Source of the DNA: Thermoplasmata archaeon
GTDB lineage: Archaea > Thermoplasmatota > E2 > UBA202 > JdFR-43
NCBI GenBank assembly: GCA_021162305.1
Contig: JAGGYX010000082.1
Location: forward strand, 1-17,592
Direction: 5' to 3'
DNA length: 17,592 nucleotides
A program made the position numbers and the translations under genes. Positions 17,143-17,592 of the stretch are shown piece by piece; the stretch's first letter is position 1, and every line of letters begins with the position of its first letter. The notes below the pieces were generated by a model that made no database searches, had not been told where the DNA came from, and saw only the letters and a list, made by a program, of their open reading frames with translations.

Positions 17143-17592
17143 AAAACGAAAACCTTTTTTATCAATAATAGCTATTGCCACATCAACTTTTTTATCTTTT
17201 TTGGTATGTTTTATTGCTTCAATTCCCATTTTTATTGCATCATTCATGCTCATTCCTTCCTTATAATTCTTCTCAAAATATTCTATTGCAATATCTCTTC
17301 CCTCTCCTTCAGCAGTAGCCTTACATTCCATCATTGCTCCACTTGGATCAGTGGCGAAGAGGCGAACGCCACTTTCATCAACGCCGCCAATAAGCAAAGC
17401 TGTGCCAAAAGGACGAACACCGCCATATTGCGTATAAGTCTGCTTGAAATCGCATATTTTTCTTGTTAAAGCCTTAACCTGTATCTTCTTTCCATATGTT
17501 ATCCTGCTTATCTGTGCTTCCACTCTTGCCCTTTCCACCAATGCTCGAGCATCTGCAACCAAGCCTGATGTGGCGCAACCAATATGCTCATC
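17131..17592 (-). CDS. psmA: Proteasome alpha subunit, C-terminal part (5' end beyond the window)
   Basis: The frame is open from base 17592 inward and gives the last 153 residues of the 20S proteasome alpha subunit. It begins with DEHIGCATSGLVADAR, then RVEAQISRITYGKKI, the diagnostic TQYGGVRPFGTALLIGGVDESG, LFATDPSGAMMECKATAEGEGR and a C-terminal helix-strand region ending KKGFRFKKL. Alpha subunits form the outer gating rings of the archaeal 20S particle; the N-terminal gate and start codon are outside the window. An internal TTG at 17562 is in frame but is not a real start, because the conserved residues before it continue the family sequence. It ends 19 bases from the convergent membrane-protein gene. 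Confidence 0.96.
   Translation of the reverse strand, partial: DEHIGCATSGLVADARALVERARVEAQISRITYGKKIQVKALTRKICDFKQTYTQYGGVRPFGTALLIGGVDESGVRLFATDPSGAMMECKATAEGEGRDIAIEYFEKNYKEGMSMNDAIKMGIEAIKHTKKDKKVDVAIAIIDKKGFRFKKL

Overview
The window is an AT-rich, gene-dense stretch of archaeal chromosome. The archaeal assignment rests on deoxyhypusine synthase, separate Kae1 and Bud32 genes, a proteasome alpha subunit, an aTrm56 tRNA methylase, a COG1340 coiled-coil protein and a Pyrococcus-type single-cluster ferredoxin. Most transcription units that can be isolated show a TATA-like box centred about 22-26 nt upstream of the ATG. That spacing implies largely leaderless mRNAs, while Shine-Dalgarno sites appear mainly inside operons. 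Gene content and the leaderless habit fit a Thermoplasmata-like euryarchaeon, but that lineage is an inference and no marker gene here proves it.

Layout. (1) 1-2344, minus strand: a two-gene restriction-modification unit. It has a HinP1I-like type II endonuclease and an SPPY-type amino-methyltransferase that runs off the left edge. This is the clearest accessory element. (2) 2386-5148, minus: an EamA/DMT transporter directly abutting a 641-residue surface protein with Ig-like domains on both sides of one membrane helix. (3) 5240-8726, plus: a compact operon of nitroreductase, an unrecognised protein with a transglutaminase-like Cys-His-Asp pattern, a 75-residue PC4-like protein, Kae1, Bud32 and RdgB. 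Nearly all of these genes overlap by a few bases. Kae1 and Bud32 make the t6A modification of tRNA, and RdgB cleans the nucleotide pool. (4) 8712-10472, minus: ribulose-phosphate 3-epimerase on its own promoter, then (upstream) ferredoxin and a second EamA transporter as a pair. (5) 10541-14768, plus: deoxyhypusine synthase, a secreted and probably glycosylated membrane-anchored protein, and a coiled-coil protein translationally coupled to adenylosuccinate synthetase. (6) 14749-16732, minus: an HD-domain protein, an aTrm56-HD fusion and a small membrane protein. (7) 16846-17112, plus: a small three-helix membrane protein with a strong Shine-Dalgarno site. (8) 17131-17592, minus: the C-terminal part of the proteasome alpha subunit, cut by the right edge.

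No rRNA, tRNA, CRISPR array, insertion sequence or long repeat was seen. No intergenic gap exceeds about 120 bases. Most of the window is core housekeeping. The points worth a second look are the unusual R-M pairing, the cytoplasmic Ig-like domains inferred from sequon distribution, the Cys-His-Asp protein upstream of the KEOPS genes, and the pair of neighbouring HD-domain genes, one fused to a tRNA methylase.
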